A stretch of 12,645 bases of DNA from Clostridia bacterium (GCA_017959485.1 JAGDAM010000247.1:1-12645), one strand, 5' to 3'. Shown: positions 1-5,965, counted from the first letter of the stretch. The notes: generated by a model from the letters alone, not told the origin. Numbers and translations are program-made.

Positions 1-17
1 CAGAATTCACGTAATAC

Positions 18-46
18 TTGTCGATTCCAATCTTGGTTTTTAACAT
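18..46 (+). promoter_or_regulatory. Possible weak sigma-A promoter for the acyltransferase-like gene
   Basis: TTGTCG at 18-23 and TAACAT at 41-46 are separated by 17 bases. Each hexamer matches the sigma-A consensus at four of six positions. The predicted start point lies near 53, giving a leader of about 25 bases. Reading frame 1 is open from base 1 to the start codon, but those codons look non-coding. A promoter further left, outside the window, cannot be excluded. Confidence 0.3.
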
Positions 47-78
47 TTTCAATTTTATCCCCGAAAGAGAACACGAAC

Positions 79-1056
79 ATGAGAAGAAAAAGAAAAAAGA
101 ACCTACCGGTCGAGCAGGCGGACGTCGAAACGAGGCCGGCCGCCGGGACTGAAGAAACCGAAACCGTAATTCAATACCGTGAGCGCAAAAAGAGATTCGG
201 CGACCGCAGCGACGGCCGCAAGCTGCGCACGCTTCATCCAATGAACCGCATAATGCCTTATATCATGCCGAAGCGCAGCGACGCTTTGAACACCTTTTAC
301 GACAGGATAGACGTCGAGGAGGCCGAGAAGCTCTGCCGGGCTAAAGCCGCCGCGGGTATGAAAAACATTACTATACTTCACGTTCTTCTCGCCGCTTATA
401 TCCGCGCCATCGCCGCGCGGCCCGGGATCAACCGCTTCATATCGGGTCAGAAGGTATACGCGCGAAAAGGCATCGTCTTTGTCATGACTATAAAGAAAGA
501 GATGTCGATTTCGGCTCCCGATACCGTTATCAAGGTCGAGTTTGAACCCTCGGACACTCTCGACGACGTTTACCGCAAATTCAACGATACCGCGGAGGCG
601 GCTCTCGCGGCGCTCGATCAGCCGACCGATTTCGACAATCTTATGGGGGTTCTCAACAAGCTTCCGGGATGGGTGCTCCGATTCTTCGTCTGGCTGCTAA
701 ACAAGCTCGATTACCACGGACGCCTGCCCAAAGCGCTGCTTGACGTCTCGCCTTTCCACGGTTCAATGATTATAACCAGCATGGGTTCGCTCGGAATCAA
801 CCCGATATATCATCACATTTACGATTTCGGAAATCTTCCGGTGTTCCTGTCATACGGCACCAAAAAGACGGTTTACGAACCGGACAAATTCGGGAACGTA
901 ATAAGAAAGAGATATATAGATCTCAAGGCGGTAACCGACGAGAGAATCTGCGACGGGTATTATTTCGCCTCGGCTTTCAAGCTGTTCAAGAAAATGATAG
1001 AGCATCCGTCAATACTCAATCAGCCGCTTACCGAACTGCACGAGGACATTGACTGA
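79..1056 (+). CDS. Stand-alone E2-type (2-oxoacid dehydrogenase acyltransferase-like, CAT-fold) protein
   Basis: This 325-residue protein resembles the catalytic domain of 2-oxoacid dehydrogenase E2 acyltransferases (chloramphenicol acetyltransferase fold). It has no lipoyl or peripheral-subunit-binding domain. The N-terminus is strongly basic (RRKRKK, residues 2-7) and residues 1-50 look disordered. Domain landmarks are NRIMPYIMPKR at 56-66, a SMGSLGINP strand-turn at 234-242, and DERICDG at 287-293, which aligns with the HxxxDG active-site motif. The catalytic His position is Glu288, while Asp292 and Gly293 are kept, so classical CoA-dependent acyl transfer by His is doubtful. Residues 195-210 form a hydrophobic helix of the kind I associate with stand-alone Clostridia relatives. 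The start is the ATG at 79, with a weak purine-rich site (AAAGAG, 64-69) upstream. No E1, E3 or lipoate gene is adjacent and the gene appears monocistronic. The family call is fairly secure; substrate and pathway are unknown. Confidence 0.75.
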   Translation: MRRKRKKNLPVEQADVETRPAAGTEETETVIQYRERKKRFGDRSDGRKLRTLHPMNRIMPYIMPKRSDALNTFYDRIDVEEAEKLCRAKAAAGMKNITILHVLLAAYIRAIAARPGINRFISGQKVYARKGIVFVMTIKKEMSISAPDTVIKVEFEPSDTLDDVYRKFNDTAEAALAALDQPTDFDNLMGVLNKLPGWVLRFFVWLLNKLDYHGRLPKALLDVSPFHGSMIITSMGSLGINPIYHHIYDFGNLPVFLSYGTKKTVYEPDKFGNVIRKRYIDLKAVTDERICDGYYFASAFKLFKKMIEHPSILNQPLTELHEDID

Positions 1057-1065
1057 AATAAAAAT

Positions 1066-1104
1066 CGGGCTGTATTCAGGTCATTTCGACCCGGATACGG
1101 CCCG
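1066..1104. terminator. Bidirectional hairpin terminator between convergent genes
   Basis: A 12-bp stem (1066-1077 with 1093-1104, including two G-T wobbles) continues after one mismatch into GGTC (1079-1082) / GACC (1088-1091), closed by a 5-base loop. On the minus strand it is followed by ATTTTTATTT, a good T-tract, so it should end the four-gene operon efficiently. On the plus strand the following TTTCCGTT is a poorer tract. It also serves the acyltransferase-like gene that ends at 1056. Confidence 0.75.
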
Positions 1105-1125
1105 TTTCCGTTAAGAATATACTGT

Positions 1126-1800
1126 TTAGAGTTGATTCTGAACGTCGGTGTAAGGCGTGATTGCGATCTCGAGATTGCCGTTGCGGGTTCTCAGTTCGTC
1201 TATCATGTTTTTTTCCTCGGATTTGTCTTTCATCCGGATTTTAAAGGAAAGCCGGAACATCGATCCCATGCCGGTCGTTTTGACTCCCACGTTTTCGTAA
1301 GAGATTAAGTAATGCGAGAAAATATCTTCGAAAACGTCGTTGTATTCGAGCGATTCGGGAATCGTGATGCGCAGCAGCATCTCGGGAGACCTGTCCTTAT
1401 GCTCGAATACGGGAAGGGAAGAGATAAGATAATAAACCGCGGAAAGTCCGAGAAGAATTATCACACCGTAAGTCAGATAGCCCATACCGAAGGCGATGCC
1501 CGAACCCATGGCCATCAGGATGGCGGCTATCTCGTCGGACGTCCCGGGAGCCGATCTGAACCGGATCAGAGCGAACGCGCCTCCGATCGCGACTCCGGCG
1601 CCTATATTGCCGTTGACAAAGGTTATGACCGATGCGACGACAAAAGGTATAAGAGACGTCACCGCAAAAAAGCGTTTTGTAGACTTTACCCTGAAGGAGA
1701 TAATCCAGCTGAAAACCAGCCCTGCCGCAAGCGCAAAGACGGTCATAAGGAAGAACTCGGACGCGGTGACGCTTCCGGTTGTGTAAACCGAATCAAACAT
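1126..1800 (-). CDS. DUF4956 family membrane protein
   Basis: A 224-residue integral membrane protein of the DUF4956 family, which in Bacillota commonly sits beside VTC-domain polyphosphate polymerase genes. Hydrophobic segments lie at about residues 14-35, 44-63, 66-80, 92-108 and 110-130. They enclose a glycine-rich stretch followed by the family-typical RFRSAPGTSDEI (80-91). Residues 133-224 form a soluble mixed alpha/beta tail, probably cytoplasmic. I choose the ATG at 1800, because GAGAGG (1809-1814) lies 8 bases upstream of it. The TTG at 1806 in the same frame would be only 2 bases from that site. The ribosome site overlaps the stop of the upstream polymerase gene, so translation is likely coupled. 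The molecular function is not established. I infer a membrane anchor or channel partner for the polymerase. Confidence 0.85.
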   Translation of the reverse strand: MFDSVYTTGSVTASEFFLMTVFALAAGLVFSWIISFRVKSTKRFFAVTSLIPFVVASVITFVNGNIGAGVAIGGAFALIRFRSAPGTSDEIAAILMAMGSGIAFGMGYLTYGVIILLGLSAVYYLISSLPVFEHKDRSPEMLLRITIPESLEYNDVFEDIFSHYLISYENVGVKTTGMGSMFRLSFKIRMKDKSEEKNMIDELRTRNGNLEIAITPYTDVQNQL

Positions 1801-1808
1801 TGACAATA

Positions 1809-1814
1809 CCTCTC
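1809..1814 (-). promoter_or_regulatory. Ribosome binding site deciding the DUF4956 start
   Basis: GAGAGG on the minus strand overlaps the end of the polymerase gene (stop at 1813-1815). It is 8 bases from the ATG at 1800 and 2 bases from the TTG at 1806, so it favours the ATG. Confidence 0.65.
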
Positions 1815-2520
1815 AGTTGTATGATCTCATCTGCATTTTATATGCCGCGCCGACTTTCGAAAACGAAGTCTTGTAAATCCGTCCCCGCGACAGTATCTCT
1901 GTCAGCCAGAGCGGCATCGACTCCTGAACTTTGATCTCAAGCACCGAACAGCCGGGGTCCAGAAGCGGAATGCCGTCGACGGGATGCCGGATATCCATGT
2001 CGTCGGTTCTGTATCTGGGACATGAGTCGATCGTAAGCCGCAACTCTCCGTCGGGCTCGAAAAAAGCAGTTCGGTCGTATATAATAAGACACGCGGGCGC
2101 CAGATCCCTGTAATAATCCCTGAAATAGACGAGCTCGCTGTTTATCTGTCCGCCGGCGCATATGTCGCCGTCTTTCGCGAAAAACTTGTTTACAAGAGGA
2201 ATCGTCGACTCGACGCGCCTCTTGTAGACGATTCCGTAAGCTTTCCTTTTAAGTTCGAGAAAGACGGGAGAATCATCCGTGGCTATCCCGTACGAACGCA
2301 GCCGGATCTTTTCTTTAAAAAGGGGGTTTTCGATGCTTGCGCTGATCAGCCGATATTCCGGAGTGTCGTAGTAGAGCGACTGAATCGACGTTTTTCCGAA
2401 CCTGTCCGGAAGCATCCGGCCGCCGATCGCCTGTCTGAAATAATCTTCCTGTTCCCGCGTAATGATATACTTCAGTTCGAAGCGCTTCATCACTACGACG
2501 GGATTTTCAACCCTGATCAT
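1813..2520 (-). CDS. VTC-domain polyphosphate polymerase-like protein
   Basis: A 235-residue single-domain protein of the VTC family. The family is named for the catalytic domain of yeast Vtc4, which builds polyphosphate from ATP inside a basic tunnel. Landmarks in order: RFELKY at 13-18, SLYYDTPEY at 48-56, RLR at 73-75, FLELKRK at 87-93, YKRR at 99-102, a YDRTAF stretch at 148-153, RLTID at 161-165, LEIKV at 194-198 and KTSFSK at 217-222. The basic residues and the late Glu195 expected in the tunnel are all present, so the enzyme looks intact. There is no SPX domain and no membrane segment, so it is probably cytosolic or held by the DUF4956 protein 12 bases downstream. The start at 2520 is 1 base after the kinase-like gene's stop, implying coupling. 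Met11 is an alternative start just before the domain. Activity of bacterial members is mostly inferred; other triphosphate-tunnel chemistry remains possible. Confidence 0.85.
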   Translation of the reverse strand: MIRVENPVVVMKRFELKYIITREQEDYFRQAIGGRMLPDRFGKTSIQSLYYDTPEYRLISASIENPLFKEKIRLRSYGIATDDSPVFLELKRKAYGIVYKRRVESTIPLVNKFFAKDGDICAGGQINSELVYFRDYYRDLAPACLIIYDRTAFFEPDGELRLTIDSCPRYRTDDMDIRHPVDGIPLLDPGCSVLEIKVQESMPLWLTEILSRGRIYKTSFSKVGAAYKMQMRSYN

Positions 2521-2521
2521 T

Positions 2522-3802
2522 TTAAAAAACCGCTTTTACGGTAAATCTGCCCCCGGAGCAGCCGGCACAGACTCTTCCGCCGAGCGCCGTCACGGTGTCC
2601 TTGAAGTAGGACAGTCCCAAGCCGTAACCGGGGACGCCGTCGGCGTTGTGCAGACGTGTGAATCTGTCGAAGACCTGATCATAACTTCCGTCAGGCAGGA
2701 TAGTTTCGTTTTCGGAGATCAGCGCAACGTGCCCGCGTTCTTTTCTGAGCGAGAGAACCGCCTCGCCGGCGGCGAACTTTCTTATGTTATCAATAAGTTC
2801 ATCAGCGATCTTTTTGAACGATTCTTCGTCGCAGGAAAGCGTTATACCCGGTTCGATCTCGCAGATAAGCGTTACACCCGAAGAATTCAGTCTGTCTTTT
2901 GCGGATTCAGCCGCCTTTGACACAACGGAAGACACGTCGACCGGTACCGCGGAGACGTCCCGCTCTCCGACAAGATGGAACTTCGCGAGCTGCCTTGTCG
3001 TTTCCGACATTTTTCTGACCTCGGTCCTTATCGCCTGAGTGGATTCGTCGGGACCGTATTTGCGTTCGAGAAGCTCCGCGTTGAGATTTATTACAGTAAG
3101 CGGTACTTTGAATCTCTTTTCCGCCTCGACGGTAAACGCCAGCTGTTTTCTGTCGGCTTCCTCAAGCGGACGGAATATCTTTTTTGATACGACTGTCAGG
3201 AAGAGAAGGCAGACCGCGAGTCCGACTGTTTCCCCCGCGACCGAGAAGAGAAGTATCCTCCATGCGGGGAGCAGTTCGCGCGACTGATCGAGCACGGTTA
3301 CTGTGGTCTCGCCCTTGGATTTATCCACTCTGTATCTGTAATACACGCCCGTCCATCCGCGCAAATTGCCTGAAGACAGCTTTTCAGCGAGATTCAGCGC
3401 CTCTTCCTCGGTATATGCCGAAATATTATATTTGATCAGCGTTTTTTCGCCCGTCTTTCCGATTTTCACCGAAAAATACCTCGCGGACAGAGGAAGATCG
3501 TTTCCGTCGGGTGTAAATCTTCCGAAGAAGCCCGGATTGTCTCCGCCCCTTCCCGCGGGGCCCTCCGGTCCGGGACCCGGAGCCATCCCCTGCGGAGCAT
3601 CCGGTTCCAATCCCTCTTTTGCGTTTTCGGGATTGTCCTGAGCGTTCGACCGGGCCGTTTTAGAGAGCCGTTCAAGCATAACGTCGGCGTCTTCGGCTGC
3701 AAGCGAAAAAACGGTAATATTGATTACCGAGAGCAGTACGGTCAGGAGAACCGCGACTGCCGCCGTCGCGTAAATAACGAATTTGACTCTTGCTTTTTTC
3801 AT
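2522..3802 (-). CDS. Degenerate membrane sensor histidine kinase (probable pseudokinase)
   Basis: A 426-residue protein with two membrane segments (about 8-30 and 181-206). They flank an extracellular region with a Pro/Gly-rich linker (about 65-100) and a small mixed domain (105-175). The dimerisation helices (about 218-275) and HATPase domain (about 320-426) follow directly, with no HAMP domain. Where kinases of this type have the phospho-acceptor motif HExxT before PLT, this protein has K229-R-F-K-V233, so His, Glu and Thr are all replaced. Lys is encoded by AAG, two changes from either His codon. In the HATPase domain the N-box Asn339, the F-box (VFDRF, 377-381) and G2 (GYGLGL, 392-397) remain. 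The G1 region (361-370, SENETI) has no glycine. It may bind nucleotide but should not autophosphorylate on His. The start ATG overlaps the upstream receiver gene's stop by 4 bases, with no clear ribosome site, suggesting coupled translation. Confidence 0.85.
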   Translation of the reverse strand: MKKARVKFVIYATAAVAVLLTVLLSVINITVFSLAAEDADVMLERLSKTARSNAQDNPENAKEGLEPDAPQGMAPGPGPEGPAGRGGDNPGFFGRFTPDGNDLPLSARYFSVKIGKTGEKTLIKYNISAYTEEEALNLAEKLSSGNLRGWTGVYYRYRVDKSKGETTVTVLDQSRELLPAWRILLFSVAGETVGLAVCLLFLTVVSKKIFRPLEEADRKQLAFTVEAEKRFKVPLTVINLNAELLERKYGPDESTQAIRTEVRKMSETTRQLAKFHLVGERDVSAVPVDVSSVVSKAAESAKDRLNSSGVTLICEIEPGITLSCDEESFKKIADELIDNIRKFAAGEAVLSLRKERGHVALISENETILPDGSYDQVFDRFTRLHNADGVPGYGLGLSYFKDTVTALGGRVCAGCSGGRFTVKAVF

Positions 3803-4185
3803 TGCACTGCACCGTCGCTGCCGGCAGGGTCGGTTCTGTCCTCCAAAAACAGACGGCCGAGGGCATCAGTAAAGTCTTTTAATTCAAAAGGAAATCTCAA
3901 CAGCTCAGTCCTGCCCGGTCTCTCGCGGGCGATATCCGGAGAGACGCCCTGACGCACGAGGATAAGAACAGGGAGCGGGAGCGCCGCGTCTATATTAATC
4001 AGCTGATTAAACCTGACTCTGGGCAGTCCTTCGTCCGCCACAATCGCGTCAAAACCGCCCCCGGAGAGTTCGTTTATCGCTTCAGCGCCGTCATATACAA
4101 TAATAGGCAGGTGTCCCTCATATCGCAGGACCGCGCACAGAGCGGCCGAGAGCTCCCGGTCGGAAGTTGCCGTCAGTATTTTCAA
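3799..4185 (-). CDS. Lone degenerate receiver (response-regulator-like) domain
   Basis: A 128-residue protein consisting of one receiver-like domain, with no DNA-binding or enzymatic output domain. The fold is recognisable from ILTATSD (3-9), a YDGAEAINEL helix (31-40), FDAIVADEGLP (45-55) and PVLIL (72-76). The phospho-acceptor Asp51 is kept, with Pro four residues later. The acidic metal-binding pair is replaced by Thr7/Ser8 (only Asp9 remains), the conserved Thr/Ser by Val77, and the switch Lys by Phe98. Mg-dependent phosphorylation is therefore unlikely, making it a pseudo-receiver. The start is TTG at 4185, set by AGGAGA (4193-4198) 7 bases upstream. It is the first gene of the operon and overlaps the kinase-like gene (ATGA). 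I infer a protein-binding partner of the kinase-like protein or of the polymerase. Confidence 0.8.
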   Translation of the reverse strand: MKILTATSDRELSAALCAVLRYEGHLPIIVYDGAEAINELSGGGFDAIVADEGLPRVRFNQLINIDAALPLPVLILVRQGVSPDIARERPGRTELLRFPFELKDFTDALGRLFLEDRTDPAGSDGAVQ

Positions 4186-4192
4186 ATCCGCG

Positions 4193-4198
4193 TCTCCT
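4193..4198 (-). promoter_or_regulatory. Ribosome binding site supporting a TTG start
   Basis: AGGAGA on the minus strand is 7 bases from the TTG at 4185-4183. This strong site at ideal spacing is why the rare TTG is accepted as the start of the receiver gene. Confidence 0.8.
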
Positions 4199-4215
4199 TA
4201 TCTTACTGTAATCAT

Positions 4216-4221
4216 ATTATA
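4216..4221 (-). promoter_or_regulatory. Probable -10 box of the four-gene operon
   Basis: A perfect TATAAT lies on the minus strand, reading from 4221 to 4216. The -35 region at normal spacing is A-rich and poor; TTCAAA is 20 bases upstream. A start point near 4208 would leave a leader of about 23 bases before the TTG start, enough for the AGGAGA site. The weak -35 suggests low basal expression or help from an activator. Confidence 0.45.
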
Positions 4222-4287
4222 AACCGCAAAAATGATTATTTTTTGAACTCAGGGTGTATTTTTGTGCCGATTATCTTACAATTGCGG

Positions 4288-4297
4288 GATAATTATC
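4288..4297. repeat. 10-bp palindrome with repeated ATTATC half-sites
   Basis: GATAATTATC is a perfect palindrome just upstream of the -35 box at 4306. ATTATC also occurs at 4270-4275, 22 bases (about two helical turns) from its copy at 4292-4297. GATAAT at 4288-4293 is in inverted orientation to the 4270 copy. It could be a regulator site shared by the divergent promoters, or chance in AT-rich DNA. Confidence 0.3.
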
Positions 4298-4305
4298 TGT
4301 TTTCC

Positions 4306-4334
4306 TTGATTTTCCCGCGGAAATATTGTACAAT
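4306..4334 (+). promoter_or_regulatory. Sigma-A promoter of the 498-residue membrane protein gene
   Basis: TTGATT (4306-4311) and TACAAT (4329-4334) are exactly 17 bases apart. They match the consensus at four and five of six positions. The predicted start point is near 4341, giving a leader of about 40 bases before the AGGAG site and the ATG at 4380. A TTG at 4326 in the same reading frame falls inside this promoter, so it cannot be the start codon. Confidence 0.7.
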
Positions 4335-4335
4335 A
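4324..4335. promoter_or_regulatory. 12-bp perfect palindrome over the -10 box, candidate operator
   Basis: TATTGTACAATA is fully self-complementary and covers the -10 hexamer of the forward promoter. This position suits a repressor that blocks RNA polymerase. A TACAAT half-site also occurs at 4277-4282. No specific regulator family can be named from this alone. Confidence 0.35.
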
Positions 4336-4367
4336 GTGAAAAGAAGTTTTTTCGTCTCACACCGAAC

Positions 4368-4372
4368 AGGAG
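4368..4372 (+). promoter_or_regulatory. Ribosome binding site fixing the start at 4380
   Basis: AGGAG is 7 bases before the ATG at 4380, the ideal spacing. It supports this start over the upstream in-frame TTG at 4326. Confidence 0.85.
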
Positions 4373-4379
4373 TATACGT

Positions 4380-5876
4380 ATGTCGACAGTTCTTTATATA
4401 ATTGCCGCTTTTTCTTTTCTGATCTCGCTGGCCTGGGCTTTCGGAAGAGGTCCCATAAAGGCAAGATACAGATTTCTGACCGTTCTTCTTTCGGCGGTCG
4501 GAGCTTTTCTTATTGTTTTTTTCAATAAACCGAAACTCGGAAACGTCGGCCCGCTTATCGTGTCGATTCTGCAGCGGGTATTCCCGGGTCAGGACATGAC
4601 CGAGGTTTCCGCGGTACTCTCCGATTTTCCCGGAGCGGGACAGGCGGTAGCCGGCGTCGTTTACGCTATCGTCGCCCCCCTCGCCTTTTTTATCCTTTTC
4701 AACCTGATAAGATTCGTAACCTGGATAATCTACCTGATTGCAACCATCGCCGCCCGCGATACTATTAAAAGTCACGAAGAGAATATGAAGCTTCGTCCTC
4801 TGCGCACGCTGATTTACGGTATTCTTCAGTTCGCGGTAGTCTTTTTCATCCTTCTCACACCGGTCTACAGTCTTTCAAGCGCCGCGACGCCTATACTGAA
4901 TTCGCTTGGACGCGCCGGGATCATTCCCGCCGCTTCGACCGTTTCCGACGTCTCCGACGTCGTTGCCCAGACGAGCGGCACGCCTGTAATGAAGCTGTAC
5001 GCCCGGGCAGGCGGAGACCTTATGAACACTGCGCTCACAAGCTTCACGGTCAGGGAAGAGAAAACGACTCTTGAAGCCGAGACGGATTCGATCGGTCTGC
5101 TGGCCGGGGACGTCTCTTCAATTATGCATGCCGGCGACCCCGAAAAATGGAGTAACGAACAGGCCGAAGCAATCAAATCGATTTCGTCGTCTCTGACCGA
5201 ATCAAAGATAATCAACGCGGTTGTTTGTGACGGAGTCGGCGCGGTTTCGTCGAAATGGATGAACGGCGAGGACTTTCTCGGGTTGAAGAAGCCGGATATC
5301 GGAGAGACTATGCAGCCGGCTTTCGACAAACTGGTCGTCAATCTCAACATGGACTCAAAAGACTCGGCGGCGATGAGCGCGGATCTCAAGTCCTTCGGCG
5401 ACATTATTTCGGTCCTGATCCGCGACGGCGTAATGGCAAAGATTAAAGACGGCGAAGGAATAACGGATATTATTACCAAGGGACAAACGATCAAGGATAT
5501 CATAGATATTCTTCGGGAGAATCCCTCTCTCGCCGAACTCAGCGACTTCTTTACCGACCTCGGTATGAAAGCGATAGGAGACGTAATCAAGCTGCCCGAG
5601 ATCGATCCCGGCGTTTCAGAAAACTTCTTCTCGGAGGTTACCGACACAATCAACGACATACTTGCCGGATTGGACTTTAATGACAAGGAAAGCGTTCGCG
5701 CCGCGGTGCGCCTGCTCGCCGAAAAATTCAAGGCGGAAATCGAGGCCGCCGGATTTGACGTCGACCTGTCTGACGATATGATAGATTATTACGCCGACGT
5801 AATACTGTCTCAGTTCAGAGACGCGGACGGCAATATCAAGGTCGACGATCTCAAGGCGCTGTTCGGAATCAGCTGA
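4380..5876 (+). CDS. Hypothetical membrane protein, CvpA-like N-terminus with large C-terminal domain
   Basis: A 498-residue protein that I do not confidently assign to a family. Hydrophobic segments lie at about 4-21, 31-48, 88-124 (long, perhaps one span plus a re-entrant part) and 142-163. The layout, with a basic GRGPIKARYR loop after the first span, loosely recalls CvpA-family proteins. By the positive-inside rule the loops at 22-31 and 125-143 are cytoplasmic. That would put the large 164-498 region outside the cell. The region is acidic, predicted mostly helical, rich in Ile/Asp/Ser/Leu, and has a single Cys. It has no visible catalytic motif, sortase signal or lipobox. The last residues include DADGNIKVDDL, only superficially like a calcium loop. 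The gene has its own promoter and terminator, so it is probably monocistronic, and it diverges from the polyphosphate operon. Confidence 0.7.
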   Translation: MSTVLYIIAAFSFLISLAWAFGRGPIKARYRFLTVLLSAVGAFLIVFFNKPKLGNVGPLIVSILQRVFPGQDMTEVSAVLSDFPGAGQAVAGVVYAIVAPLAFFILFNLIRFVTWIIYLIATIAARDTIKSHEENMKLRPLRTLIYGILQFAVVFFILLTPVYSLSSAATPILNSLGRAGIIPAASTVSDVSDVVAQTSGTPVMKLYARAGGDLMNTALTSFTVREEKTTLEAETDSIGLLAGDVSSIMHAGDPEKWSNEQAEAIKSISSSLTESKIINAVVCDGVGAVSSKWMNGEDFLGLKKPDIGETMQPAFDKLVVNLNMDSKDSAAMSADLKSFGDIISVLIRDGVMAKIKDGEGITDIITKGQTIKDIIDILRENPSLAELSDFFTDLGMKAIGDVIKLPEIDPGVSENFFSEVTDTINDILAGLDFNDKESVRAAVRLLAEKFKAEIEAAGFDVDLSDDMIDYYADVILSQFRDADGNIKVDDLKALFGIS

Positions 5877-5898
5877 CGGGGAATATCCATATAGTTCC

Positions 5899-5946
5899 GA
5901 GCCGATACCGTTTCGGTCCGCTGCGCGGACCGCGGGGTATCGGCTC
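5899..5946 (+). terminator. Nested double-hairpin terminator
   Basis: A perfect 11-bp outer stem (5899-5909 with 5936-5946) encloses a second perfect 8-bp GC-rich stem (5914-5921 with 5925-5932) with a 3-base TGC loop. TTGTTTT (5947-5953) follows on the plus strand, as expected for intrinsic termination of the 498-residue gene. The minus-strand flank has no T-tract, yet the addA transcript also ends here and may rely on the same structure. Confidence 0.8.
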
Positions 5947-5965
5947 TTGTTTTGACCGAAAGCGA

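Noticed and set aside
1..78. Open frame 1 from the left edge into the acyltransferase-like gene
   Set aside because: The codons before the ATG at 79 show no protein-like pattern and include a plausible promoter. The polybasic N-terminus starts well at the ATG.
2462..2920. 152-codon plus-strand frame spanning the polymerase/kinase-like junction
   Set aside because: It overlaps two conserved minus-strand genes and its product resembles nothing. It is a shadow.
4326..4379. Longer N-terminus for the 498-residue protein from the TTG at 4326
   Set aside because: The TTG lies inside the promoter between the -35 box and the start point, so it would not be transcribed. The ATG at 4380 has an ideal AGGAG site.
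4944..4961. Tandem 9-base repeat TCCGACGTC x2
   Set aside because: It encodes Ser-Asp-Val twice within the coding frame and is too short and isolated to be a repeat element.
4865..5731. 288-codon open frame on the minus strand inside the 498-residue membrane protein gene
   Set aside because: It is antisense to a gene with a clear promoter, ribosome site and membrane segments. Its translation is Ser/Ile-rich with no recognisable domain, as expected for a codon-bias shadow.
5820..5870. EF-hand-like calcium loop (DADGNIKVDDL) at the end of the 498-residue protein
   Set aside because: The loop lacks Gly at position 6 and Glu/Asp at position 12 of the EF-hand consensus and is unpaired, so calcium binding is not supported.
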